Notes under the pieces: generated by a model
What the model was told of the DNA's origin: nothing
The model's database searches: none
The model's input: only the letters and a program-made list of their open reading frames with translations
In this document: in pieces, positions 24,493 through 31,513 of the stretch
Numbering within the stretch: the first letter of the stretch is position 1
Layout of the letters: each line of letters starts with the position of its first letter
Assembly: GCA_021372535.1 (NCBI GenBank)
Contig: JAJFUH010000106.1
Span: forward strand, 1 to 34,650
DNA length: 34,650 nucleotides
Reading direction: 5' to 3'
Source: a bacterium
GTDB lineage: Bacteria; Latescibacterota; Latescibacteria; Latescibacterales; Latescibacteraceae
Position numbers and translations under genes: made by a program

Positions 24493-25248
24493 ATGGAAGA
24501 AGAAATACGGGGAAATGTCGTTATCTCTCCCCCATCCGGTATCATACAGAGAATCTCAGCCGTTCTGGCTGCTGCACTTGCCGCGCATTTCTGCGTTTTT
24601 GTGGCTCTGACTGTCTATTTGTATCCTCTATACCATAACAGAGGCTGGCACCTGAAGAGCGACCTTACAAAAATGACGGAATTGATTCCGATAATTATTA
24701 TTGAGTATGCCTCCATCTTCCTTTTCTGGTATGTTCTCTTTCTCTGGAGACAGACACTTAATGAGGGTCGAAAGCCCTGGTTTTTCAGAACGCAGTCGTG
24801 GGTCCGATGGGGAATCATTGTTCTTCTAGCAATTATTACTGCCCTTGCATACTATCCTTTTTCCAGCGTTTTAGTACATGCAGGTCTTACACGAGTTGGT
24901 TCAGAACATCCCATTATTCAAAAAATCCAGAATATTCTTATTTTCTTAATAGTTACATCAAATAACTTTTTCCAGTCTCTTGTCTGGCTCTGGTGGTTAC
25001 GTAGCGCAGCGGCACGAGTCCGTTCGCTTTTTTCGGGTATCTGCACATGGCTTGTATATGATGCTATCGTCATGCTCGTCCTGGAAGAAGTATTTGAAAA
25101 ACACACCTTTTCGGAAATATCACGAATACTTTATAACCGTACGATTATGGATGCTAAAATCGGCATTTTCGCGATAGCTGTGTTTATCGTGACAGATAGA
25201 ATCAGAACCGTGTTTAAAAAAAATACCAAAATCAATGATATGGTATAA
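24493..25248 (+). CDS. Unrecognised multi-pass membrane protein
   Basis: This 251-aa protein has six or so hydrophobic segments: about 20-45, 60-84, 104-125, 145-170 (ending near QSLVWLWWLR), 180-200 and 220-236, with positively charged loops such as RSAAARVRS and a basic tail IRTVFKKNTK. An Arg/Trp-rich motif KPWFFRTQSWVRWG precedes the third helix. I do not recognise a family. It has AAGGGAGA about eight bases before the ATG, its own upstream promoter-like region and a strong terminator after the stop, so it is probably a single-gene unit. Base composition is more AT-rich than its neighbours. Confidence 0.75.
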   Translation: MEEEIRGNVVISPPSGIIQRISAVLAAALAAHFCVFVALTVYLYPLYHNRGWHLKSDLTKMTELIPIIIIEYASIFLFWYVLFLWRQTLNEGRKPWFFRTQSWVRWGIIVLLAIITALAYYPFSSVLVHAGLTRVGSEHPIIQKIQNILIFLIVTSNNFFQSLVWLWWLRSAAARVRSLFSGICTWLVYDAIVMLVLEEVFEKHTFSEISRILYNRTIMDAKIGIFAIAVFIVTDRIRTVFKKNTKINDMV

Positions 25249-25306
25249 CCATATGCGATTCTGTATCGTTGCGAGAGATTTTTACTTTACCCGGACGCAC
25301 ACTATA

Positions 25307-25344
25307 TATAAGGGAGGATGTTGTATAGAACATCCTCCCTTATA
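25307..25344. terminator. Bidirectional terminator, 16-bp perfect stem
   Basis: TATAAGGGAGGATGTT pairs perfectly with AACATCCTCCCTTATA around a six-base loop. It lies between the convergent membrane-protein gene (stop 25248) and the YbhB gene (stop 25429). A T run follows about 14 bases later on the plus strand. Confidence 0.8.
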
Positions 25345-25428
25345 GTCTGACAACGAAATTTTTTACTACCAGTCACCACGGCAACCCTACAACAGCAAAA
25401 CCGTCTGTATCAAGCAGACATAATCTTC

Positions 25429-26001
25429 TTACCGCTGCCGTGAATAACGGCCCATCAGCTCTCCCTGGGCGCGGATATGTCCTTCCATTGCCCGGAGGAG
25501 CTGCTGTTTCGTGGCGCCCGGCTTGAGGTCGAGCATGGTATCGAGGGCATAAACCTTGAAATAGTAACGGTGCGTCCCGGACGGCGGACAGGGGCCGCCG
25601 TACCCGATCCTCCGGAAATCATTCGTTCCCTGAAGCGCCCCGCTGCCGAGTTTTTCCTGTGACGGCATCTTTTCGGAAAGCTCCTGAACACCGGCCGGGA
25701 TATTATACATCACCCAGTGAACCCAGGTTCCCGCCGGCGCATCGGGATCGTCGCATATGAGCGCAAAACTCTTCGTGCCATCAGGAGGGTCGCTCCAGGC
25801 CAGCTGCGGTGAAATATCCATGCCATCGCACGTATACCGTGAAGGAATCGAGCCGCCCGCTGAAAAGACGGTACTGGTAACAGTGAGTTTTTCCATAGTA
25901 TCACTTCCTTGTGTTTGGGATGATCGATTATTACAGGAGAGCAATACCAGACACCCGATAACCATGCATACAAGCAATACTCTGCATATGATCGTCTTCA
26001 T
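25429..26001 (-). CDS. YbhB/YbcL (PEBP, Raf kinase inhibitor-like) lipoprotein
   Basis: This 190-aa phosphatidylethanolamine-binding-protein-fold protein carries the family core: GGSIPSRYTCDGMDISPQLAW, FALICDDPDAPAGTWVHWVMYNIP (ligand pocket DPDAP and the HW pair), GYGGPCPPSGTHRYYFKVYALD. The N-terminus from the ATG at 26001 gives a lipoprotein signal ending LVLLSC (Cys23). That ATG has a weak ribosome site, whereas an internal ATG at 25896 (start of MEKLTVTS) has AAGGAAG seven bases upstream and would give a cytoplasmic form of the usual bacterial length. Both starts may be used. The role of bacterial members is unclear. Confidence 0.88.
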   Translation of the reverse strand: MKTIICRVLLVCMVIGCLVLLSCNNRSSQTQGSDTMEKLTVTSTVFSAGGSIPSRYTCDGMDISPQLAWSDPPDGTKSFALICDDPDAPAGTWVHWVMYNIPAGVQELSEKMPSQEKLGSGALQGTNDFRRIGYGGPCPPSGTHRYYFKVYALDTMLDLKPGATKQQLLRAMEGHIRAQGELMGRYSRQR

Positions 26002-26133
26002 GGTAACCGATCCGGATCGAAATGGACAACGGCACCGTATGTGAGAAGGCCAGAAAATAATACAGTATAAATTTATCATGATTTCATGTGGATTAACCAT
26101 GTTTTTTTCAGTGTATCGGAAATTGCCCGCCGG

Positions 26134-26823
26134 CTATTTCCTTCCCACAGGCATGAGATAGAGCGGCTGCTCGTCATCCGCCATTTCCAAAACTTTTTTC
26201 ACATCCTCATCGCGGAAAGCCCCGACCGCCACGGTTCCGAGCCCGAGAGCTCCCGCCTCAAGATAGATGTTCTGTCCGGCATGACCGACCTCGATCATGG
26301 CATACCGTTTTCCCCGTTCGCCATATTTGATGGTTATCCGCTCATACACCACTGAAAATACAAAGACAGCAGGCGCATTTTTCACGCTTGGCTGTTCGAG
26401 CGCCGCACTGCTGAGATTCCCCCGCTTGTCGCCCTTTATAACCATCACAAGCTCATGGCCTCGGGGGTTATACCGGTATATCCCCGCGGAAAGTCCGGTT
26501 ACATTTCCGGCCACCACATAAAGCTCGAGCGGATAGAGCGCTCCGCCGGAAGGCGCCGTACGGTGCCCGCTGTCGTCGGTAATTCCCTGTGCGGCCCAAA
26601 GAAGCTGCGATACTTCATCGAGGGTGAGCGGATCGTTTTTGAATTCTCTCACCGACCGTCTCTCATGAAGAGCCTTTTCCACCGAAACCGCGCCTGAAAA
26701 CCTCGGCTGGGGAAGTTTCACCACATCACCGGTTTCTGCCATCGACAATCCTCCGCCAGCTGCAATAATCATGGTTGAAAAATATAAACACAGACCGATT
26801 CTCCATTTAAATGCTTTTTTCAT
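26134..26823 (-). CDS. Exported SagB/ThcOx-type nitroreductase-family protein
   Basis: This 229-aa FMN-dependent oxidoreductase homologue has the SagB-type signature: KALHERRSVREFKNDPLTLDEVSQLLWAAQG (about 50-80), TAPSGGALYPLELYVV, GIYRYNPRGHEL, and in the C-terminal part GHAGQNIYLEAGALGLGTVAVGAF. A signal sequence (MKKAFKWRIGLCLYFSTMII with AAGGGLSMA-E following) is present. GGAGG lies ahead of the ATG at 26823. SagB proteins oxidise azolines in thiazole/oxazole peptides, but no YcaO, precursor peptide or protease is nearby, and stand-alone members of this type are widespread with unknown substrate. It lies 130 bp before the YbhB gene on the same strand. Confidence 0.9.
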   Translation of the reverse strand: MKKAFKWRIGLCLYFSTMIIAAGGGLSMAETGDVVKLPQPRFSGAVSVEKALHERRSVREFKNDPLTLDEVSQLLWAAQGITDDSGHRTAPSGGALYPLELYVVAGNVTGLSAGIYRYNPRGHELVMVIKGDKRGNLSSAALEQPSVKNAPAVFVFSVVYERITIKYGERGKRYAMIEVGHAGQNIYLEAGALGLGTVAVGAFRDEDVKKVLEMADDEQPLYLMPVGRK

Positions 26824-26941
26824 GCCATGCCTCCATGCATTATTCAATCGGGAAACCGCTGTTTCTCTCCTGCGAACACGGTCACGCCGGAATGTTTCTC
26901 ATATGTCAATGGTTTTTTTACACGAACGCGGCACCCGGCAG

Positions 26942-27967
26942 TCAGAACTTTCCCCGCGCGGATGGTATCCAGAGAACGACTTTAAAAATACGGGTTCCTT
27001 CGATGGGAACGACTGTTTTTTTATGGGCCGGATTCGAAGGCATAAGGAGGTATTCACCTTTATGAATATAGACCTTCCGTATCAGAAACCGTTTATTATG
27101 GATAGTTACACCGATACCGCCATCGATATTGGTGAATTTTTCCTCGGGATTAAGTATGAGCAGATCGCTGTCATGCAAATCGGGAACCATACTGGTGTCA
27201 TCGACCCTGACAGCAAAAACAAAACTGCCCTGAATGTTGAACCGCGGAACATATGTCGAAAAAGACTTCTCGCCGTTTTCCTCAAACCACTTCCACCATT
27301 CACCGGCTGGAACCTCGGCCAGAAGCGGTATTTTTTCATCCTTTCCCGGGGATTCTGTCTGAACGGTTTTTTCGGGTGTTTCAATCTTCTGGGGAGGAGA
27401 CTCCCGATTCACGGGGGCCTGCCCGGGGGGTACGGAAAAGAGCTCGGCAAGCGAAACGCCCATCGAGTCGAAGAGTTTTTCCAGCTTATCGGGAGATGTA
27501 TCGGAGAGTGTCAAACCTGTTTTTTCAGGCACACCTTCATCGATATCCGTTTCCCCGGATGCCTGAAAATCTTCCGAAGAACCGTCCGGTTGCCGTTCAT
27601 CTGCTTGATATTCGGAATCATCGGTTTCCACGGAAACCGCACTTCTCGACTCCTGAACATCCGCCCTCGCAGAACCGGGGGAAAATCCGTAAGTTTTCAC
27701 AGGAGCAGGCTGAATATTGTTACGAGCAGGCGAAGCGGAAATGGAAGATTGATGAGGACCACCATAGAACTCAGCCATGGTAACACCGAAAGCACCGGCA
27801 ATTTTTTCCAGCGTTTTCGTTCCCGGATTTCTCATCCCGGTCATGATATTCGAGAGATATGTAGGGCTTATTCCCGCTTTTTCGGCAAGGATTTTCTGGG
27901 AAAACGACTCATCGCCCCGGTTTCTCTTCCAGTTCAGCCACAGTTGAATCAGTTCACGTTCTTTCAT
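26942..27967 (-). CDS. HTH-S24 (LexA/CI-like) repressor-type regulator with altered active site
   Basis: This 341-aa protein has an N-terminal HTH_3 domain (about 1-70: FSQKILAEKAGISPTYLSNIMTG), a long Pro/Ser/Glu-rich linker (about 72-210) and a C-terminal S24 domain (212-341). The S24 part keeps a possible Ala221-Gly222 cleavage bond (AEVPAGEW) and Ser259 in VDDTSMVPD, but the position of the catalytic Lys reads Arg297 (FLIRKV), with Lys298 next to it. Residues 159-178 (PDKLEKLFDSMGVSLAELFS) resemble 50-69 of the HTH domain (TLEKIAGAFGVTMAEFYG), an apparent partial duplication. A strong -10 box lies six bases before the ATG and no ribosome site exists, so the mRNA appears leaderless. Target genes are unknown. 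Confidence 0.9.
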   Translation of the reverse strand: MKERELIQLWLNWKRNRGDESFSQKILAEKAGISPTYLSNIMTGMRNPGTKTLEKIAGAFGVTMAEFYGGPHQSSISASPARNNIQPAPVKTYGFSPGSARADVQESRSAVSVETDDSEYQADERQPDGSSEDFQASGETDIDEGVPEKTGLTLSDTSPDKLEKLFDSMGVSLAELFSVPPGQAPVNRESPPQKIETPEKTVQTESPGKDEKIPLLAEVPAGEWWKWFEENGEKSFSTYVPRFNIQGSFVFAVRVDDTSMVPDLHDSDLLILNPEEKFTNIDGGIGVTIHNKRFLIRKVYIHKGEYLLMPSNPAHKKTVVPIEGTRIFKVVLWIPSARGKF

Positions 27968-27973
27968 GGCATA

Positions 27974-28002
27974 TTTATAACCTGTTTTTCAAATAAATGC
28001 AA
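27974..28002 (-). promoter_or_regulatory. Promoter giving a leaderless mRNA for the S24-type regulator
   Basis: On the minus strand TTGCAT (28002-27997), a 17-bp spacer and TATAAA (27979-27974) lie directly before the start codon. Only six bases, TATGCC, separate the -10 box from the ATG at 27967, so transcription should begin at or beside the A of ATG. The lambda cI gene from its maintenance promoter is the classical leaderless example. Confidence 0.65.
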
Positions 28003-28068
28003 GTATTTTATATATGCTACCCCATTATATAAGAGCCGCACTCCACTCTCATTATCGGTATAAAACGT

Positions 28069-29817
28069 TTATTTCTTTACCTCAACCTGTCCCGCCGAAG
28101 GAAGGTACGGATACCATGTAAACGCCAGAGCCACCGTAGCCGCACACGCCAATCCGAGACAAAGCGCCGCATAACCATGCCAGTGACCGACAAGATACAT
28201 GGGAAACAGGTAATAGCCCGAAACGGCGACCATTCCGAGGCAGGTGTTGATAACGGCAAGCGATGCACGTTCCGATTTCATTCCCCGTTCATCCACAGAC
28301 AGATGCGCTTTCCCGCGAACCGGCCCCCACAGTCCGAACGGCCTTACGGTGCGGTAGAAATCCACAAGAATCCGTTCATCGACCGGACGTGTCAAGAGCG
28401 AACCTGCGATGCTCGCTATGAGCGAACCGATACAGATCGGAGGAAAGATCACATACATAGGGGAATCGGGCACGAGGAGAGCCACAAGCGAAAGCGCTAT
28501 CCCGCCGATCGTTCCCGCCGCATAGCCCCACCCGGTCATACGCCACCAGTACCACCGGAGGACATTGGGCATGATGACCCCGGCGCCGAGAGCCATCATG
28601 ATCCAGTTCCATATCTGCGCAATCGACTGTGCACGGAAACCTATGGCGATACCGAGTATTACCACGGCGACTGTCGCGAGACGGCTGTACATGACAAGCT
28701 GACGTTCGCTGGCATAAGGCCTGAAAAACGGCTGAAAGAGGTCGCGAACTATGAACGACGCCGCACTGTTTGCTGTGGCGCTGAATGTGGACATGAACGC
28801 CGCAAGGAGACCGGCGATAACGATACCTCTGAGGCCGATAGGAAGGAAGTTCCTGAGCACGATGGGCATAACCTGTTCGGGATCGGATGCCTGGGTAATG
28901 CCCGACAGGGCAAGGAGCGTGATTCCGGCGGTCATGGCCCAGCGGACAATGAGAAAGAAACTCCACGCGGCCCCAACTTTAGATGCGTCACGATGATTCC
29001 GGGTTGCAAGAAACAGTTGAAAATCATACATCTGCGCCGGTCCTCCGGCATTGAGCAGAAACCCTTTTATGACCCAGACTATCACGAGAGCGCCGAAAAG
29101 CTCATATCCTGCATTTCCTGTTCCCGCAAGCTCTTCCAGTCGCCACCGGGGCAGCAGGGAAGCCCAGTCGGCGGGAATACGGCCGAGCAGCTCGGGGGTC
29201 AGCTTGATATACGCCACCACAGCGATCAGAATACTCGCAAAGGTAAGAATTACCGTCTGAATCACCTGCGTGACCACAACGCTGTACAGTCCGCCGAGGA
29301 TAACATAGACCGTGGTCGTTCCGATGATGAGAATGGCGCATGTATGCGGCCCGAAAGGCAGATAGACAGCAGCAAACTTACCGATGCCCTGGAATGCATA
29401 CCCGATGAAACTCGACAGCGTAATCACCGCCATGAGCGCATAGGATGTTCTCGCAACAAGCCCTCCGCGGTCGCTGCCGAAACGGGTTACCATCCACTCA
29501 GCGGCTGTCAGCACATTGGACCGCCTCACCCATTTGCCCATATAGGCCATGAAAAATGCGCCCATCATGACTCCCCACATCCAGTGAATCCACATCGATT
29601 TCATTCCGATGATAAACAGCAGCGAGACAATCCACATGGTCCCGGTGATATCGAAAGTCGCCACCGATCCGGACATGGCGAGCGCAAGCCAGTGCATGCT
29701 CCGCCCGCTCAGAAAATAGGATTCGAGGTCCTTTGACGCCCGTTTCTGGTACCAGAAACCAAGCCCAATGACCACAACAAAGTATAAAACAATGATGGCG
29801 ACATCGAGATAGGCCAT
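28069..29817 (-). CDS. Sodium:solute symporter (SSF family)
   Basis: This 582-aa carrier has about 13 to 14 hydrophobic segments. SSF landmarks: YFLSGRSMHWLALAMSGSVATFDITG (about 34-59) in helix 1-2, TAAEWMVTRFG, GLYSVVVTQVIQ (about 176-187) and, in helix 8, GLLAAFMSTFSATANSAASFIVRDLF, where paired Ser/Thr residues form the Na2 site. The C-terminus has an extra soluble loop (VDERILVDFYRTVRPFG) and helices. The ATG has AAAGGAGAACC ahead. SSF carriers with this tail commonly import sugars, polyols or related compounds; the PfkB kinase gene next on the same strand suggests a sugar, inositol or nucleoside, but the substrate cannot be read from sequence. Confidence 0.92.
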   Translation of the reverse strand: MAYLDVAIIVLYFVVVIGLGFWYQKRASKDLESYFLSGRSMHWLALAMSGSVATFDITGTMWIVSLLFIIGMKSMWIHWMWGVMMGAFFMAYMGKWVRRSNVLTAAEWMVTRFGSDRGGLVARTSYALMAVITLSSFIGYAFQGIGKFAAVYLPFGPHTCAILIIGTTTVYVILGGLYSVVVTQVIQTVILTFASILIAVVAYIKLTPELLGRIPADWASLLPRWRLEELAGTGNAGYELFGALVIVWVIKGFLLNAGGPAQMYDFQLFLATRNHRDASKVGAAWSFFLIVRWAMTAGITLLALSGITQASDPEQVMPIVLRNFLPIGLRGIVIAGLLAAFMSTFSATANSAASFIVRDLFQPFFRPYASERQLVMYSRLATVAVVILGIAIGFRAQSIAQIWNWIMMALGAGVIMPNVLRWYWWRMTGWGYAAGTIGGIALSLVALLVPDSPMYVIFPPICIGSLIASIAGSLLTRPVDERILVDFYRTVRPFGLWGPVRGKAHLSVDERGMKSERASLAVINTCLGMVAVSGYYLFPMYLVGHWHGYAALCLGLACAATVALAFTWYPYLPSAGQVEVKK

Positions 29818-29888
29818 ACGGGTTCTCCTTTAATCCATCCAAAGAAATTCCGAAAACGTATTCAACCCCGATCTATTCACCTATTTTA

Positions 29889-30013
29889 ATAGAACACGGA
29901 TTTTCGCGGATTTGTATTTTATTTTAATGCCAACGTTTACTTGCCACTCAAGACAGCATCAATAAACTATTATGTCTCTTTGTGCTTTTGTGTCTTTGTG
30001 GTAAAATATTTTT
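29889..30013 (+). repeat. Two-module intergenic repeat, copy 2
   Basis: Module 1 ACACGGATTTTCGCGGATTTG (29893-29913 region) is followed by an AT-rich spacer with CTATTATGTCTC and by module 2 TTTTGTGTCTTTGTGG with AAAATATTTTT. The order and orientation match 7567-7709. The copy fills the gap between the SSF and PfkB genes. Confidence 0.75.
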
Positions 30014-30062
30014 CACAAATGATTCGGGTTAAAAAAGAAAAAAACGGTTTAACCACCCACAG

Positions 30063-31103
30063 CTAAGGTTTCAACGGCCTCGTTTCCATGTAGTCGAGAA
30101 TGTAGTTCTCATGGCGCATTGCGTCGGTCGTGGTGAGACTGCCGAGGCTTACAGCAGCGGCAGCTGTGGCGAACTTCAGGCACTTCGCAGAATCCCACCC
30201 GTTATGGAATCCGTGGAGAAAACCAGCGGTGAACGCGTCGCCGGCGCCGGTATTTCCGGCATATTCTTCGGGAGGAACATCGAATATGCGCTGGGTTATG
30301 AGACCGGTGGACGGGCTGTAGAGATAATTGGTTCCCTTTGCGCCGCAGTGAACGACAGCGATTCTCACGCCGTATTCATCCACGAGCGACCGCACCGCCT
30401 GTCGTTCATCGGCAAATCCGGTGATCCCCTCCGCCTGATCCTCTCCGATGGACAGGATATCGACCCACCGGAGGGTATTGCGGAAGCGTTTGAATTTCCA
30501 CCACCGTTCTCTTTTCGGGGTCACGAAATCGAGGCAGGTGACGATGCCCATTTCCTGTATTTTTTCGAGGACGGGGCCGAAACAGCTCCCGTAGTCGGGA
30601 TCGACCCTGTCGAAGAGCGGCATGAGGAGACCATACCCCATCATGGCGATTTTGAGGTCTTTCAGCATGTCGAAATGAATATCCCCGGGACCGAAGCTTC
30701 CCATTGCACCGAAAAAATAGCGGAATGTCCGGTTGATCGTCTCCTGTGAATCCCTGACATAGAGCACATGGGTGACCGATGTCGGATGATCGGGGGTTTC
30801 GATGAGATATTCTTCGGAGAGATCGTTGCTCCGGAGCGCATCGCGGATACGCCTGCCATTGTCGTCGGCGCCTATCTTGCCGATAACCCGCAGGGGATAC
30901 TGCGCCCCCATTTTTCTACAGTCGATGCTGTTGTTGAGGCACATCCCGCCGGTCGAGTACTGAACATGCTCTGATTCGTAATCCTCGCCCGTAAGATAGG
31001 TATCGCCGTCCGAATACACGAGGTTTCCCGGCTCGAGAATTTCCGAAACGACATCCACAATAACGCTGCCGATAAAACCTATTCCGTTTTTTTCACCGCT
31101 CAT
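30063..31103 (-). CDS. PfkB-family carbohydrate kinase
   Basis: This 346-aa ribokinase-fold enzyme transfers phosphate from ATP to a sugar, polyol or nucleoside. It begins GIGFIGSVIVDVVSEI, holds the substrate-side STGGMCLNNSIDCRKMG (about 50-66) in place of the common GG-A-N, and RVIGKIGADDNGRRI. The ATP and catalytic region is AGNTGAGDAFTAGFLHG with Asp289 as the base. LSIGEDQAEGITG (about 217-229) is the usual mid-domain motif. AAGGA lies six bases before the ATG at 31103, so the frame extension to 31130 is rejected. It lies upstream of the SSF gene, separated by 245 bp with a repeat, and may phosphorylate the imported compound. Confidence 0.9.
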   Translation of the reverse strand: MSGEKNGIGFIGSVIVDVVSEILEPGNLVYSDGDTYLTGEDYESEHVQYSTGGMCLNNSIDCRKMGAQYPLRVIGKIGADDNGRRIRDALRSNDLSEEYLIETPDHPTSVTHVLYVRDSQETINRTFRYFFGAMGSFGPGDIHFDMLKDLKIAMMGYGLLMPLFDRVDPDYGSCFGPVLEKIQEMGIVTCLDFVTPKRERWWKFKRFRNTLRWVDILSIGEDQAEGITGFADERQAVRSLVDEYGVRIAVVHCGAKGTNYLYSPSTGLITQRIFDVPPEEYAGNTGAGDAFTAGFLHGFHNGWDSAKCLKFATAAAAVSLGSLTTTDAMRHENYILDYMETRPLKP

Positions 31104-31138
31104 ACCGTATCCTTTTATCCGGTGTTTCATCTGAAACT

Positions 31139-31490
31139 ATTTAACCATAAAGACACAAAGGCACAAAAACTATAATATATTCTGGTTATTCAATTAACTC
31201 ATAATTGTTGATTTACATTATGAGTACTGTCATTCCCAAGAACGAAGTGAATTGGGAATCCAGTATTACCACTACAGTGTCATGATCATGTGATTATGGA
31301 TTCCCGTTTTCACGGGAATGACACTATAACGTAAAATACCCATTCGTATATTTAATACACTAAATGAAATTTCAGATAATATATTATTTATATTGTCATT
31401 AGTGTTTATAAATCGTTCACGTTCAATAAGGAAAAGATACAAAAACCAAATCCGTGTAAATCCGTGTTTATCCGTGGTCTATTGAATTTT
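31139..31490 (-). repeat. Two-module intergenic repeat, copy 4, interrupted
   Basis: On the minus strand module 1 is ACGGATAAACACGGATTTACACGG (31476-31447 region, 10-bp unit) and module 2 is TTTGTGCCTTTGTGTC then TTTATGGTTAAAT (31168-31139). The modules are the same as at the other three sites but 230 bp further apart, because the 96-bp palindromic element at 31228-31323 and extra AT-rich sequence lie between them. The region occupies the 410-bp gap 31104-31513, and I see no gene in it. Confidence 0.65.
31228..31323. repeat. 96-bp palindromic element, copy 2, within another repeat
   Basis: It starts TGTCATTCCC and ends GGGAATGACA, exact inverted ends. In reverse complement it aligns with 15821-15916 over its full length: shared GTGAAAACGGGAATCC, an ATCATGAC/TTCATGAC segment, GTAATACT/GTTATTACT, GATTCC/TATTCC and TTCACTTCGTTC. 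Its location between the two modules of copy 4 suggests that it moved in as a unit. Confidence 0.8.
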
Positions 31491-31513
31491 AAGAATAGTT
31501 CGGGTTCCATAAA

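Noticed and set aside
28177-29736. A 519-codon open frame on the plus strand
   Set aside because: It is antisense to the SSF symporter gene, is full of Arg, His and Glu from complementing membrane codons, and matches no family.
31228-31323. Intrinsic terminator for the PfkB or CocE gene
   Set aside because: The palindrome has a full-length copy elsewhere and lies within another repeat, so it is better seen as a dispersed element; it could still stop transcription in passing.
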